Shown in pieces: positions 1-5,121 of a DNA stretch of 5,640 nucleotides. The notes under the pieces were generated by a model. It was not told the origin of the DNA. It worked only from the letters and a program-made list of their open reading frames with translations, and made no database searches. The DNA comes from Thermodesulfovibrionales bacterium. Its GTDB lineage: Bacteria; Nitrospirota; Thermodesulfovibrionia; Thermodesulfovibrionales; SM23-35. Position numbers and translations under genes: made by a program. The stretch is from NCBI GenBank assembly GCA_020062205.1, contig JAGUWT010000197.1, positions 1 through 5,640 of the forward strand. The letters are read 5' to 3'. Positions within the stretch are counted from its first letter, which is position 1. Each line of letters starts with the position of its first letter.

Positions 1-91
1 AAAGGCACTGATAAATATAAGAGAAAAAGAAATTTCTCTGTGCACTCATTGAGTGAGGACAATAAAATATCATTTTACAAATTCAATATAT

Positions 92-170
92 GAGAACACG
101 GAGAAATACAAGGAATTATGTGGGTTTTAAAAAATTTCAAGTCTCTCTCTGTGTTCTCTGTGGTTTTAAA
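92..170. repeat. CTCTGTG-type dispersed repeat, imperfect inverted pair upstream of tRNA-Gly
   Basis: The right arm (146-158, TCTCTGTGTTCTC) is the reverse complement of the left arm (92-104, GAGAACACGGAGA) at 12 of 13 positions. The right arm continues into CTCTGTGGTTTTAAA, ending at 170. Related copies lie at 295-316 (opposite orientation) and 508-534 (same orientation), so this is one member of a local family. A GTGGGTTTTAAAA phrase at 120-132 resembles the tail of the right arm. No coding function is visible. The stretch from 1 to 91 is AT-rich and shows only a short CTCTGTGCACTC phrase at 36-47 that recalls the same repeat. Confidence 0.6.
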
Positions 171-186
171 ATCGCTCAATTTAGGT

Positions 187-192
187 TATAAA
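187..192 (+). promoter_or_regulatory. Possible -10 element for tRNA-Gly
   Basis: TATAAA at 187-192 lies ten bases before the mature 5' end of the tRNA, leaving room for a very short leader. A second hexamer, TATAAT at 196-201, touches the tRNA start and is too close to drive a transcript that includes the whole tRNA. No good -35 box is seen; the expected region (about 164-169) reads TTTTAA, inside the tail of the CTCTGTG repeat. This is a weak call based only on position. Confidence 0.25.
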
Positions 193-201
193 AATTATAA
201 T

Positions 202-277
202 GCGGGCGTAACTCAGCAGGTAGAGTGTCAGCTTCCCAAGCTGAAGGTCGCGGGTTCGAATCCCGTCGCCCGCTCCA
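202..277 (+). tRNA. tRNA-Gly (anticodon CCC)
   Basis: A full cloverleaf can be folded by eye. The acceptor stem is GCGGGCG (202-208) with CGCCCGC (267-273), followed by discriminator T and an encoded CCA (275-277). The D arm is ACTC/GAGT with a GG-containing loop (211-226). The anticodon stem is TCAGC/GCTGA (228-232/240-244), and the seven-base loop TTCCCAA gives anticodon CCC at 235-237, which reads the glycine codon GGG. The T arm is GCGGG/CCCGT around loop TTCGAAT (250-266), with one G-T pair. The gene is 76 bases long, has no intron, and stands alone rather than in a tRNA cluster. CTCTGTG repeats in opposite orientation flank it at 145-170 and 295-316. No attachment-site duplication of its 3' end is seen elsewhere in the window. 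Confidence 0.97.
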
Positions 278-294
278 TGAATTCTCATGCAATG

Positions 295-534
295 AAACCA
301 CAGGGGACTCAGAGAGAACACTTCAAAAAATTCAATTATTCTCTATTTATACATAACGACATTAATCGTATGTTATTCCCGCAAGCAAAGCGCGTCGGGA
401 ATCCTTCCGACTTGTTCGGAATCGTAAAGAAAGATTTCGGACAAGCCGGAATGACTTCCGAGACAAGACTTATTTCATCATGTATAAAATGGTTTTTATG
501 TCCATAGAGTCTCTGTGCTCTCTGTGGTTTTAAA
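295..534. repeat. Repeat unit bounded by inverted CTCTGTG arms, MITE-like
   Basis: The left arm (295-316) begins AAACCACAGGGGACTC. The right arm (508-534) holds its inverted counterpart, TCTCTGTGCTCTCTGTGG followed by TTTTAAA; about 17 of 22 positions match. Between the arms, 375-455 is a block of REP-like hairpins, and the rest is AT-rich with no credible gene. The unit fills the whole gap between tRNA-Gly and the adenosyltransferase gene and ends eight bases before that gene's start codon. It could be a decayed non-autonomous element or simply two independent repeat copies; no target duplication is clear. Confidence 0.45.
375..455. repeat. Degenerate REP-like hairpin block
   Basis: Two dyads sit side by side. 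The first is ATTCCCG (375-381) with CGGGAAT (396-402) around a 14-base spacer. The second is a long hairpin, 405-423 with 433-451, where 16 of 19 positions pair around the nine-base loop GTAAAGAAA. The block contains GGAATCC (398-404) and ends in GGAATGAC (448-455), the same end motifs seen in the REP hairpins near 1220, 1268, 3345 and 3387. It therefore looks like a diverged member of that family. There is no T-tract after the hairpin, so a terminator role is not supported. Confidence 0.6.
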
Positions 535-542
535 GTAGATAG

Positions 543-1067
543 ATGCGTAAAGGTTTAGTGCACATCTACACAGGTGAAGGCAAAGGGAAAACAACTGCTG
601 CTGTCGGACTTGCAATAAGGGCTAAAAGCAGAGGATTGCGTGTGCTATTTGCACAATTCATGAAAGGTGATAAAAAAGGTGGAGAGATTGAATTACTTAA
701 AAACCTCTCAATAAAGACAAAAAGATTTCAAAGAGTTTTATCTCCGTATTTTTATCCTAACATACATAAAGAAAAGCTTAAATTAGAAACATATAAGTCA
801 TTAAAAAATATAAATAAAATAATATTCAGTAATGATTTCGATCTCATCGTCCTCGATGAATTCAATTGTCTCATCCAGGAAGGTCTTCTTACAGAAAATG
901 AGGCATTAGAATTAATTTCAAATAAGCCTGCAAGTCTCGAACTCGTCCTCACAGGAAGAGGAGCAACGAAAAGACTTATCGAGATTGCTGATTATGTAAC
1001 AGAGATGAAAGGTGTTAAACATCCTTTTTACAGTGGTATCGGTGCAAGGAAAGGCATTGAGTATTGA
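543..1067 (+). CDS. cobO: Corrinoid (cob(I)alamin) adenosyltransferase, CobA/CobO/BtuR family
   Basis: This cytoplasmic enzyme transfers the 5'-deoxyadenosyl group of ATP to the reduced cobalt of corrinoids, making adenosylcobalamin (EC 2.5.1.17) in cobalamin synthesis or salvage. The 174-residue length is normal to slightly short for the family. The family's distinctive P-loop GEGKGKTT spans residues 11-18, a Walker B-like LIVLDEFN is at 101-108, LTGRGA is at 136-141, and the C-terminal block EMKGVKHPF (154-162) followed by ARKGIEY closes the protein. The start is set by the usual short lead of about ten residues before the P-loop. No Shine-Dalgarno is visible: the leader is AAAGTAGATAG, directly after a CTCTGTG repeat. 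No cobalamin riboswitch is recognisable in the 265 bases upstream, and no other cobalamin gene is adjacent, so whether it serves synthesis or salvage cannot be told. The symbol follows the family; btuR or cobA would serve equally. Confidence 0.93.
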   Translation: MRKGLVHIYTGEGKGKTTAAVGLAIRAKSRGLRVLFAQFMKGDKKGGEIELLKNLSIKTKRFQRVLSPYFYPNIHKEKLKLETYKSLKNINKIIFSNDFDLIVLDEFNCLIQEGLLTENEALELISNKPASLELVLTGRGATKRLIEIADYVTEMKGVKHPFYSGIGARKGIEY

Positions 1068-1106
1068 CTTTCAATATCAATGGAGCTAACCTATTTTTCA
1101 CAATGG

Positions 1107-1171
1107 TGTAGCCGCAACCTTTAGGTTGCGTAGTATTAAAGCTTAAACGCAGGCTAAGGCCTGCGGCTACA
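1107..1171. repeat. Three-armed palindromic repeat element (TGTAGCCGC ends)
   Basis: Perfect nine-base terminal inverted repeats, TGTAGCCGC (1107-1115) and GCGGCTACA (1163-1171), enclose two GC-rich hairpins: CGCAACC-TTTA-GGTTGCG (1113-1130, eight pairs if the loop is only TT) and CGCAGGC-TAAG-GCCTGCG (1148-1165). An AT-rich centre (1131-1147) includes AAGCTT. The outer stem and the two inner hairpins share bases, so the strand can switch between one long stem and a two-hairpin form. It is 40 bases past the adenosyltransferase stop codon. There is no T-tract, so classical terminator function is unsupported; it could still stabilise the mRNA 3' end. Confidence 0.75.
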
Positions 1172-1200
1172 GGTATTAAATAATGGTTCATTCGTAAAAA

Positions 1201-1309
1201 AGTTGAAAATCATAAGCGACTGGATTCCCGCCTGCGCGGGAATGACAGAACTGCTTATAAGAAGTGTCATTCCCCGACTTGATCGGGGAATCCAGATGCC
1301 TTTTCAACT
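1201..1309. repeat. Paired REP hairpins (REPIN-like) with short outer inverted repeat
   Basis: Two hairpins in inverted arrangement. The first runs TGGATTCCCGC to GCGGGAATGACA (1221-1247), with stem ATTCCCGC/GCGGGAAT at 1224-1231 and 1236-1243. The second runs TGTCATTCCCCGA to TCGGGGAATCCA (1265-1294), with stem ATTCCCCGA/TCGGGGAAT at 1269-1277 and 1283-1291. An 18-base AT-rich spacer (1248-1264) separates them roughly. Outer arms AGTTGAAAA (1201-1209) and TTTTCAACT (1301-1309) are exact inverted repeats and may be the ends of a mobile unit. It sits 55 bases before the transporter start. Confidence 0.75.
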
Positions 1310-1352
1310 AAAATACAAAAGACACTAATTTTTTAATAATAAGCTCTAAAAT

Positions 1353-1358
1353 GGGGGT
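1353..1358 (+). promoter_or_regulatory. Ribosome binding site of the transporter gene
   Basis: GGGGGT lies six bases before the ATG at 1365. It supports this start over other in-frame possibilities. No convincing -35/-10 pair was found between the REP unit and this site. Confidence 0.6.
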
Positions 1359-1364
1359 AAAGTT

Positions 1365-3104
1365 ATGGAAGAAAAGAGAAAGGGTATCAGTGAAGACTGG
1401 TTGTCATTATGGCTGGGTCTTGTGATATTTATTCTCTCCCTCGGTGTATTTGCAGGGGTGGATATTCTTGGCTGGGGAACGAAAACATCCACATGGACAG
1501 ACTTATCAAAGACATTGGCACCTGTATCAAAACACTTCGAGACTGTAAAAGGCGAGATTACAAAGATCGATGGCCAGAAGGTAACCATCAAAAAGGCAGA
1601 TGGAAAAGAAGATACACTTACCATAAAGGATACCGCAGGGCTGAAGGTTGGTGATAAGTACGAGAAAAAGGGAATATCAGGCATAGCTTCTCTACTCTTT
1701 ACCTATCTCTTCATGCTTGTTGTGATGGGAATTGGCGCTGTAGCACTGCGAATAGATATCAAGAAATTCATCATCGGTTTTACCATTGTCTTCGGGGTCG
1801 CATATATTTGTTGGATTCTCGGTCACTATGGATACATAGCAGCAACAGACCCTAAGAAGGCTGGTATCGCATGGTCACTGAAGTTAACAGGCGAGGCAGG
1901 GTATATTTTAGCTCTGATTGTTGGCTTAGTAGTCAGTAATTTCATGCCAGGGTTATCAAATATATTGAAGGAGGCAACGAGACCTGAGCTGTATATCAAG
2001 ACAGCCATCGTCATAATGGGAGCAGCCCTCGGTGTTAAGGCAGCAGGGGCCCTTGGTCTGGCATCTGCGATTATGTTCAGGGGACTCTGTGCCATTGTGG
2101 AAGCGTATCTTATCTATTGGGCTCTTGTTTACTTCGTTGCAAGGAAATACTTCAAGTTTAGCAAGGAATGGGCAGCACCTCTTGCCTCGGGCATATCAAT
2201 CTGTGGTGTGTCGGCAGCTATAGCAACAGGTGCTGCTATCAGGGCAAGGCCAGTAGTTCCCATTATGGTATCTTCACTGGTTGTTGTCTTTGCGGTTATC
2301 GAGCTTGTGATACTTCCGTTCGTAGCCCAGGTATTCCTAACGAAGGAACCCCTTGTGGCCGGTGCATGGATGGGTCTCGCAGTCAAGACTGATGGAGGAG
2401 CAGTTGCAAGTGGAGCGGTTACCGATTCCCTTATAAGGGCAAAGGCCCTGACAACAGAAGGTATCAACTATGCGGAAGGCTGGATTACCATGACCGCTAC
2501 AACTGTAAAGATATTTATAGATATCTTTATAGGGATATGGGCATTTGTACTTGCTTATATCTGGTGTACGAAAATAGAGCGCAAACCCGGGGAAAGAATT
2601 GGTGCAGGAGAGATATGGAATAGATTTCCCAAATTTGTCATTGGATATGCAGCCACATTCGCTATATTGCTGTTAATCTGTTGGCCTGCTTCAAAGGCTA
2701 TAGGGATACTTGAAGAACAGATTAATCCACTAAAACAGGAGATCTCTGCAGCAGAAAAGAAACTTCCAACAGCAGACCCTGCAGCACGGGCAGCTTTAAA
2801 TGAAAAGATAAATGCTGCAAAGGACAAGATAAAGGGATTAGAGGCACAGATTAAAGAACCAAGGAAGACCATATCAAATGCTAATCTGGCAACTGAAGAG
2901 AGCAATATATTCAGACAATTGTTCTTTGTCCTGACCTTCTTTACCATCGGAGTTGTCTCCAACTTTAAGAAACTCTGGGAAGAGGGCATTGGCAAACTGG
3001 CAGCAGTTTATATACTCTGTCTATTCGGGTTCATCATCTGGATAGGACTGATTATTTCATGGATATTCTTCCACGGTGTGAAACCGCCAATAATAACAGG
3101 ATAG
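1365..3104 (+). CDS. YeiH/UPF0324-type membrane transporter, putative sulfate exporter family, enlarged
   Basis: This is a polytopic inner-membrane protein with about 12-13 hydrophobic segments (for example near residues 13-32, 106-128, 134-152, 175-193, 211-258, 270-325, 373-400, 421-444, 516-532 and 545-569). The motif SGISICGVSAAIATG (275-289) matches the conserved GxxICGxSAxxA signature of the YeiH/UPF0324 family, annotated by convention as putative sulfate exporters; the true substrate is not established. GAWMGLAVKTDGGAVASGAV (333-352) aligns with the family's GxWxGxSIHDT region, but the HDT is not kept. At 579 residues it is far longer than the usual 330-350. The excess lies in a soluble stretch between TM1 and TM2 (about 45-104, with a VKGEITKIDG-type beta-rich segment) and a charged, probably coiled-coil stretch (about 450-512). 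It is followed after 22 bases by a small membrane protein gene, probably in the same operon. The family assignment is good; the function is uncertain. Confidence 0.85.
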   Translation: MEEKRKGISEDWLSLWLGLVIFILSLGVFAGVDILGWGTKTSTWTDLSKTLAPVSKHFETVKGEITKIDGQKVTIKKADGKEDTLTIKDTAGLKVGDKYEKKGISGIASLLFTYLFMLVVMGIGAVALRIDIKKFIIGFTIVFGVAYICWILGHYGYIAATDPKKAGIAWSLKLTGEAGYILALIVGLVVSNFMPGLSNILKEATRPELYIKTAIVIMGAALGVKAAGALGLASAIMFRGLCAIVEAYLIYWALVYFVARKYFKFSKEWAAPLASGISICGVSAAIATGAAIRARPVVPIMVSSLVVVFAVIELVILPFVAQVFLTKEPLVAGAWMGLAVKTDGGAVASGAVTDSLIRAKALTTEGINYAEGWITMTATTVKIFIDIFIGIWAFVLAYIWCTKIERKPGERIGAGEIWNRFPKFVIGYAATFAILLLICWPASKAIGILEEQINPLKQEISAAEKKLPTADPAARAALNEKINAAKDKIKGLEAQIKEPRKTISNANLATEESNIFRQLFFVLTFFTIGVVSNFKKLWEEGIGKLAAVYILCLFGFIIWIGLIISWIFFHGVKPPIITG

Positions 3105-3112
3105 AGAGAGAC

Positions 3113-3120
3113 AAGGAGGT
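3113..3120 (+). promoter_or_regulatory. Strong Shine-Dalgarno for the 53-residue gene
   Basis: AAGGAGGT, a near-perfect anti-16S complement, ends six bases before the ATG at 3127 and lies within the 22-base gap after the transporter stop. It is the strongest ribosome binding site in the window and is the main reason to accept the short gene. Confidence 0.8.
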
Positions 3121-3126
3121 ATATTT

Positions 3127-3288
3127 ATGCCTGAAGAACCAAAATTAGCAGAAGAATTAAAGAAGATGGAGTATGAACCGCTTCTTCCTGTGGAGAAGAA
3201 GCTCATTGGATGGAGTATAGGCATCGGTTTAGGCCTGCTGGCAATCCTCGTCTGGATAAGCTATATATTTTTCCCTGGCGGACATTAA
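3127..3288 (+). CDS. Small single-pass membrane protein paired with the YeiH-like transporter
   Basis: The frame reads MPEEPKLAEELKKMEYEP and continues through PVEKKLIGW into a hydrophobic helix of about residues 28-48 (GIGLGLLAILVWISYIFF), ending FPGGH; 53 residues in all. The N-terminal half is charged and probably helical; by the positive-inside rule the EKK just before the helix would place it in the cytoplasm. The AAGGAGGT ribosome binding site and the 22-base distance from the transporter stop argue for a real, co-transcribed gene. The layout recalls small accessory subunits encoded beside other secondary transporters, but I do not recognise this protein as a named family. A role in assembly, stability or regulation of the transporter is inference from position only. 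No other start fits as well. Confidence 0.8.
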   Translation: MPEEPKLAEELKKMEYEPLLPVEKKLIGWSIGIGLGLLAILVWISYIFFPGGH

Positions 3289-3314
3289 GACTTTTCATAA
3301 GGATGATAGCTAAA

Positions 3315-3439
3315 TAGAGTCTGTCCATAAACTCAGTTTTTTCGTCATTCCTGCGGAAGCAGGAATCCAGAACCTCTTGAAATCACTGGATTCCCGTTTT
3401 CACGGGAATGACATAAAGACAATTTATAAACAGACTCTA
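3315..3439. mobile_element. MITE-like element carrying two REP hairpins, TA-bounded
   Basis: Terminal inverted repeats AGAGTCTGTCCATAAA (3316-3331) and TTTATAAACAGACTCT (3423-3438) match at 14 of 16 positions. Each is bounded by TA (3315-3316 and 3438-3439), as expected for IS630/Tc1-mariner-type insertion; alternatively AAAT at 3312-3315 and 3439-3442 could be a 4-base target duplication. Inside are two REP hairpins, with stems ATTCCTGC/GCAGGAAT (3347-3354, 3359-3366) and ATTCCCGT/ACGGGAAT (3390-3397, 3402-3409), arranged oppositely to the pair near 1221-1294. It has no coding capacity and occupies the junction of two convergent transcription units. A bidirectional terminator role is possible, but no hairpin is followed by a T run. 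Confidence 0.7.
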
Positions 3440-3447
3440 AATAGGTT

Positions 3448-4017
3448 TTAAGGGCGATTCATCGCTCTCCATACATGATATATCCTCTGAACTACTGTAA
3501 CATGTGTAAGCACAAGCATTATCCAAAGCACGGGGATAATCCATCCTGTTATTGCAGCAAATACTAAGAGGATGATCCGCTCTGGTCTCTCCATAATTCC
3601 TGTGTGACAGGATTTACCAAGGCCCTCTGATCTTGCCCTTGCATAGCTGATCAAAAACGCTCCTATTAATGTCCCGAGACTGATAAAGGCACCTGTGTGG
3701 TCACCTCTTTCAGCAAGATACCACGCGATAGACAGGAAAAGAAATGCATCAGAATATCTATCAAGTACAGAATCGAGGAAAGCACCAAAACGTGTAACCT
3801 TTCCTCCCGTCCTTGCCACTATCCCATCAAGCATATCGAATATGCCACCACATAAGATCAGGAGACCGCCAAGTTTGAGATTTCGAGGAATGACAAATGC
3901 TGCAAGAACAGTAATCAAAAAACCGATTATTGTGAGGCTATTGGGACTGAAAGGGATTCGTTTTGCAATTGGGCTTAATGGATTATCAAGAAAACGCCCG
4001 AGTTTAGCACTAAGCAT
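3448..4017 (-). CDS. CDP-alcohol phosphatidyltransferase, probable phosphatidylinositol-phosphate synthase
   Basis: This integral membrane enzyme most likely condenses CDP-diacylglycerol with inositol 1-phosphate to give phosphatidylinositol phosphate and CMP. The complete CDP-alcohol phosphatidyltransferase signature is present: D61-x2-D64-G65-x2-A68-R69-x8-G78-x3-D82-x3-D86, whose aspartates bind the metal ions. A PNSLT segment (25-29) precedes the first helix, and later ARSEGLG with GIMERPER (127-147) is of the type seen in inositol-phosphate-using members. The length of 189 residues, with about six membrane helices, is normal. The ATG follows directly on the stop codon of the inositol-phosphate synthase gene (zero gap), with GAGAGG just upstream, so translation is probably coupled. 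That neighbour is the main reason to prefer inositol phosphate over glycerol phosphate as acceptor. PgsA-type phosphatidylglycerophosphate synthase is the alternative. Confidence 0.9.
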   Translation of the reverse strand: MLSAKLGRFLDNPLSPIAKRIPFSPNSLTIIGFLITVLAAFVIPRNLKLGGLLILCGGIFDMLDGIVARTGGKVTRFGAFLDSVLDRYSDAFLFLSIAWYLAERGDHTGAFISLGTLIGAFLISYARARSEGLGKSCHTGIMERPERIILLVFAAITGWIIPVLWIMLVLTHVTVVQRIYHVWRAMNRP

Positions 4018-5121
4018 CTACCTCTCTTTTTTCCCTTGTATGAACTCTTCCAGCATATCCCTTGCCTTTTCATCGGGAAACTGTATTATTGGGTGTTTCA
4101 TGAAATATGCTGATGGAGATATGAGTACCCCCCCTACCCCTCTATCACGTGCAATTTTGCAACACCTTATCGCATCTATAACAACACCTGCACTGTTCGG
4201 GGAATCCTCGACTGAGAGCCTGAGTTCAAGATTTACAAGTATATTTCCAAATCCTCTTCCCTCCATTCGAAGGAAACAGATCTTATTGTCCATAAGCCAA
4301 GGTACATAGTCAGAAGGACCTATGTGAATATTCTCATTGTCCAATGGTTTATGCATCTGAGACTGTACAGCCTCTGTCTTTGATATCTTCTTGGACTTCA
4401 CCCTGCTTCTGTTCAGCATGTTCAAGAAATCAGTATTTCCACCAACGTTTAACTGATAGGTAGCGCTAATTTTTATCCCTCTGTCTTCAAACAGCTTGGT
4501 CAAGGTTCTGTGGATAATTGTTGCACCGATCTGGCTTTTTATATCATCCCCTATAATCGGAATCTTCTTCTTCTCAAAACGATCTGCCCAGGATTTATTG
4601 GATGCAATAAAGACAGGAACACAGTTAATCAAACTGACGCCAGTCTTCAGACATACCTCGGCATAAAATGCCGTTGCCTTTTCTGAGCCTACCGGCAAAT
4701 AACTGAGGAGTATGTCGGCGTCATTCTGCTTCAGAACCTTTACAACATCACATGGTTTTTTCCTGGCAATAATAAATCTCCTGTCATCGGTATAATCTTC
4801 CATATGGGGCGAGACGCCATCTAAGACATTTCCCATCTCAACAATAGCTGGATAGTCTGGCAGGTTGTTATTGAATATCTTTGTACAATTTGGTTTGGCA
4901 AATATAGCTTCTTTCAGTGGTTTATCTACTTTTCTCCTGTCTATGTCAAATGCAGCTACAAACTCAATGTCATCTGGTTGGTATCCCCCGAGATCATAAT
5001 GCATCAAACCAAGAGACCTGTCAGGATGATTTTTACCCAATGCTTTGTAATATTCAACACCCTGAATCAAAGAGCTGGCACAATTACCAACCCCAGCAAT
5101 TGCAACTCTTATTTTACCCAT
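4018..5121 (-). CDS. ino1: Inositol-3-phosphate synthase (myo-inositol-1-phosphate synthase)
   Basis: This cytoplasmic NAD-dependent enzyme (EC 5.5.1.4) isomerises glucose 6-phosphate to 1D-myo-inositol 3-phosphate. Its 367 residues match the short bacterial/actinobacterial-type enzymes rather than the longer eukaryotic form. The nucleotide-binding loop is AIAGVGNCASSL (8-18 region) with FDIDRRKVDKP further on (58-68). Conserved family blocks follow: YLPVGSEKA (141-149), GDDIKSQIGATIIHRTL (191-207), YQLNVGGNTDFLNM (222-235), SKKISKTEAV (243-252) and DSPNSAGVVIDAIRCCK (306-322), which together cover the active site. The ATG at 5121 is supported by GGGTGA nine bases upstream and by the standard start just before the Rossmann strand. 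It overlaps the end of the zinc-ribbon gene by 13 bases and is followed at zero gap by the phosphatidyltransferase gene, forming a compact inositol-lipid operon. Confidence 0.95.
   Translation of the reverse strand: MGKIRVAIAGVGNCASSLIQGVEYYKALGKNHPDRSLGLMHYDLGGYQPDDIEFVAAFDIDRRKVDKPLKEAIFAKPNCTKIFNNNLPDYPAIVEMGNVLDGVSPHMEDYTDDRRFIIARKKPCDVVKVLKQNDADILLSYLPVGSEKATAFYAEVCLKTGVSLINCVPVFIASNKSWADRFEKKKIPIIGDDIKSQIGATIIHRTLTKLFEDRGIKISATYQLNVGGNTDFLNMLNRSRVKSKKISKTEAVQSQMHKPLDNENIHIGPSDYVPWLMDNKICFLRMEGRGFGNILVNLELRLSVEDSPNSAGVVIDAIRCCKIARDRGVGGVLISPSAYFMKHPIIQFPDEKARDMLEEFIQGKKER

Noticed and set aside
43..55. CACTCA/TGAGTG palindrome considered as a terminator
   Set aside because: The loop is a single base and no T-tract follows; there is also no upstream gene in view.
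202..277. tRNA-Gly as an integration site for a mobile element
   Set aside because: No second copy of the tRNA 3' end and no integrase gene is present in the window.
482..488. TATAAA as a -10 box for the adenosyltransferase gene
   Set aside because: No -35 sequence lies at a suitable distance, and the area is AT-rich repeat, so a chance match is likely.
118..507. Open frame of 129 codons on the + strand
   Set aside because: It runs straight through the tRNA-Gly gene and the repeat block, has no ribosome binding site, and its protein has no domain-like pattern.
278..542. Possible cobalamin riboswitch ahead of the adenosyltransferase gene
   Set aside because: No B12-box-like sequence or multi-arm fold was recognised; the hairpins there are explained as REP-type repeats.
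752..952. Antisense 66-codon frame in the adenosyltransferase gene
   Set aside because: The + strand gene has complete catalytic motifs across this region; the antisense frame has none.
1346..2995. Several - strand and out-of-frame open frames within the transporter gene
   Set aside because: All are overlapped by the 579-residue membrane protein with family signatures, and none has its own start signals or motifs.
3695..4309. Open frame of 204 codons on the + strand
   Set aside because: It is antisense to the phosphatidyltransferase and ino1 genes, which both have strong family motifs; the composition is that of a complementary-strand shadow.
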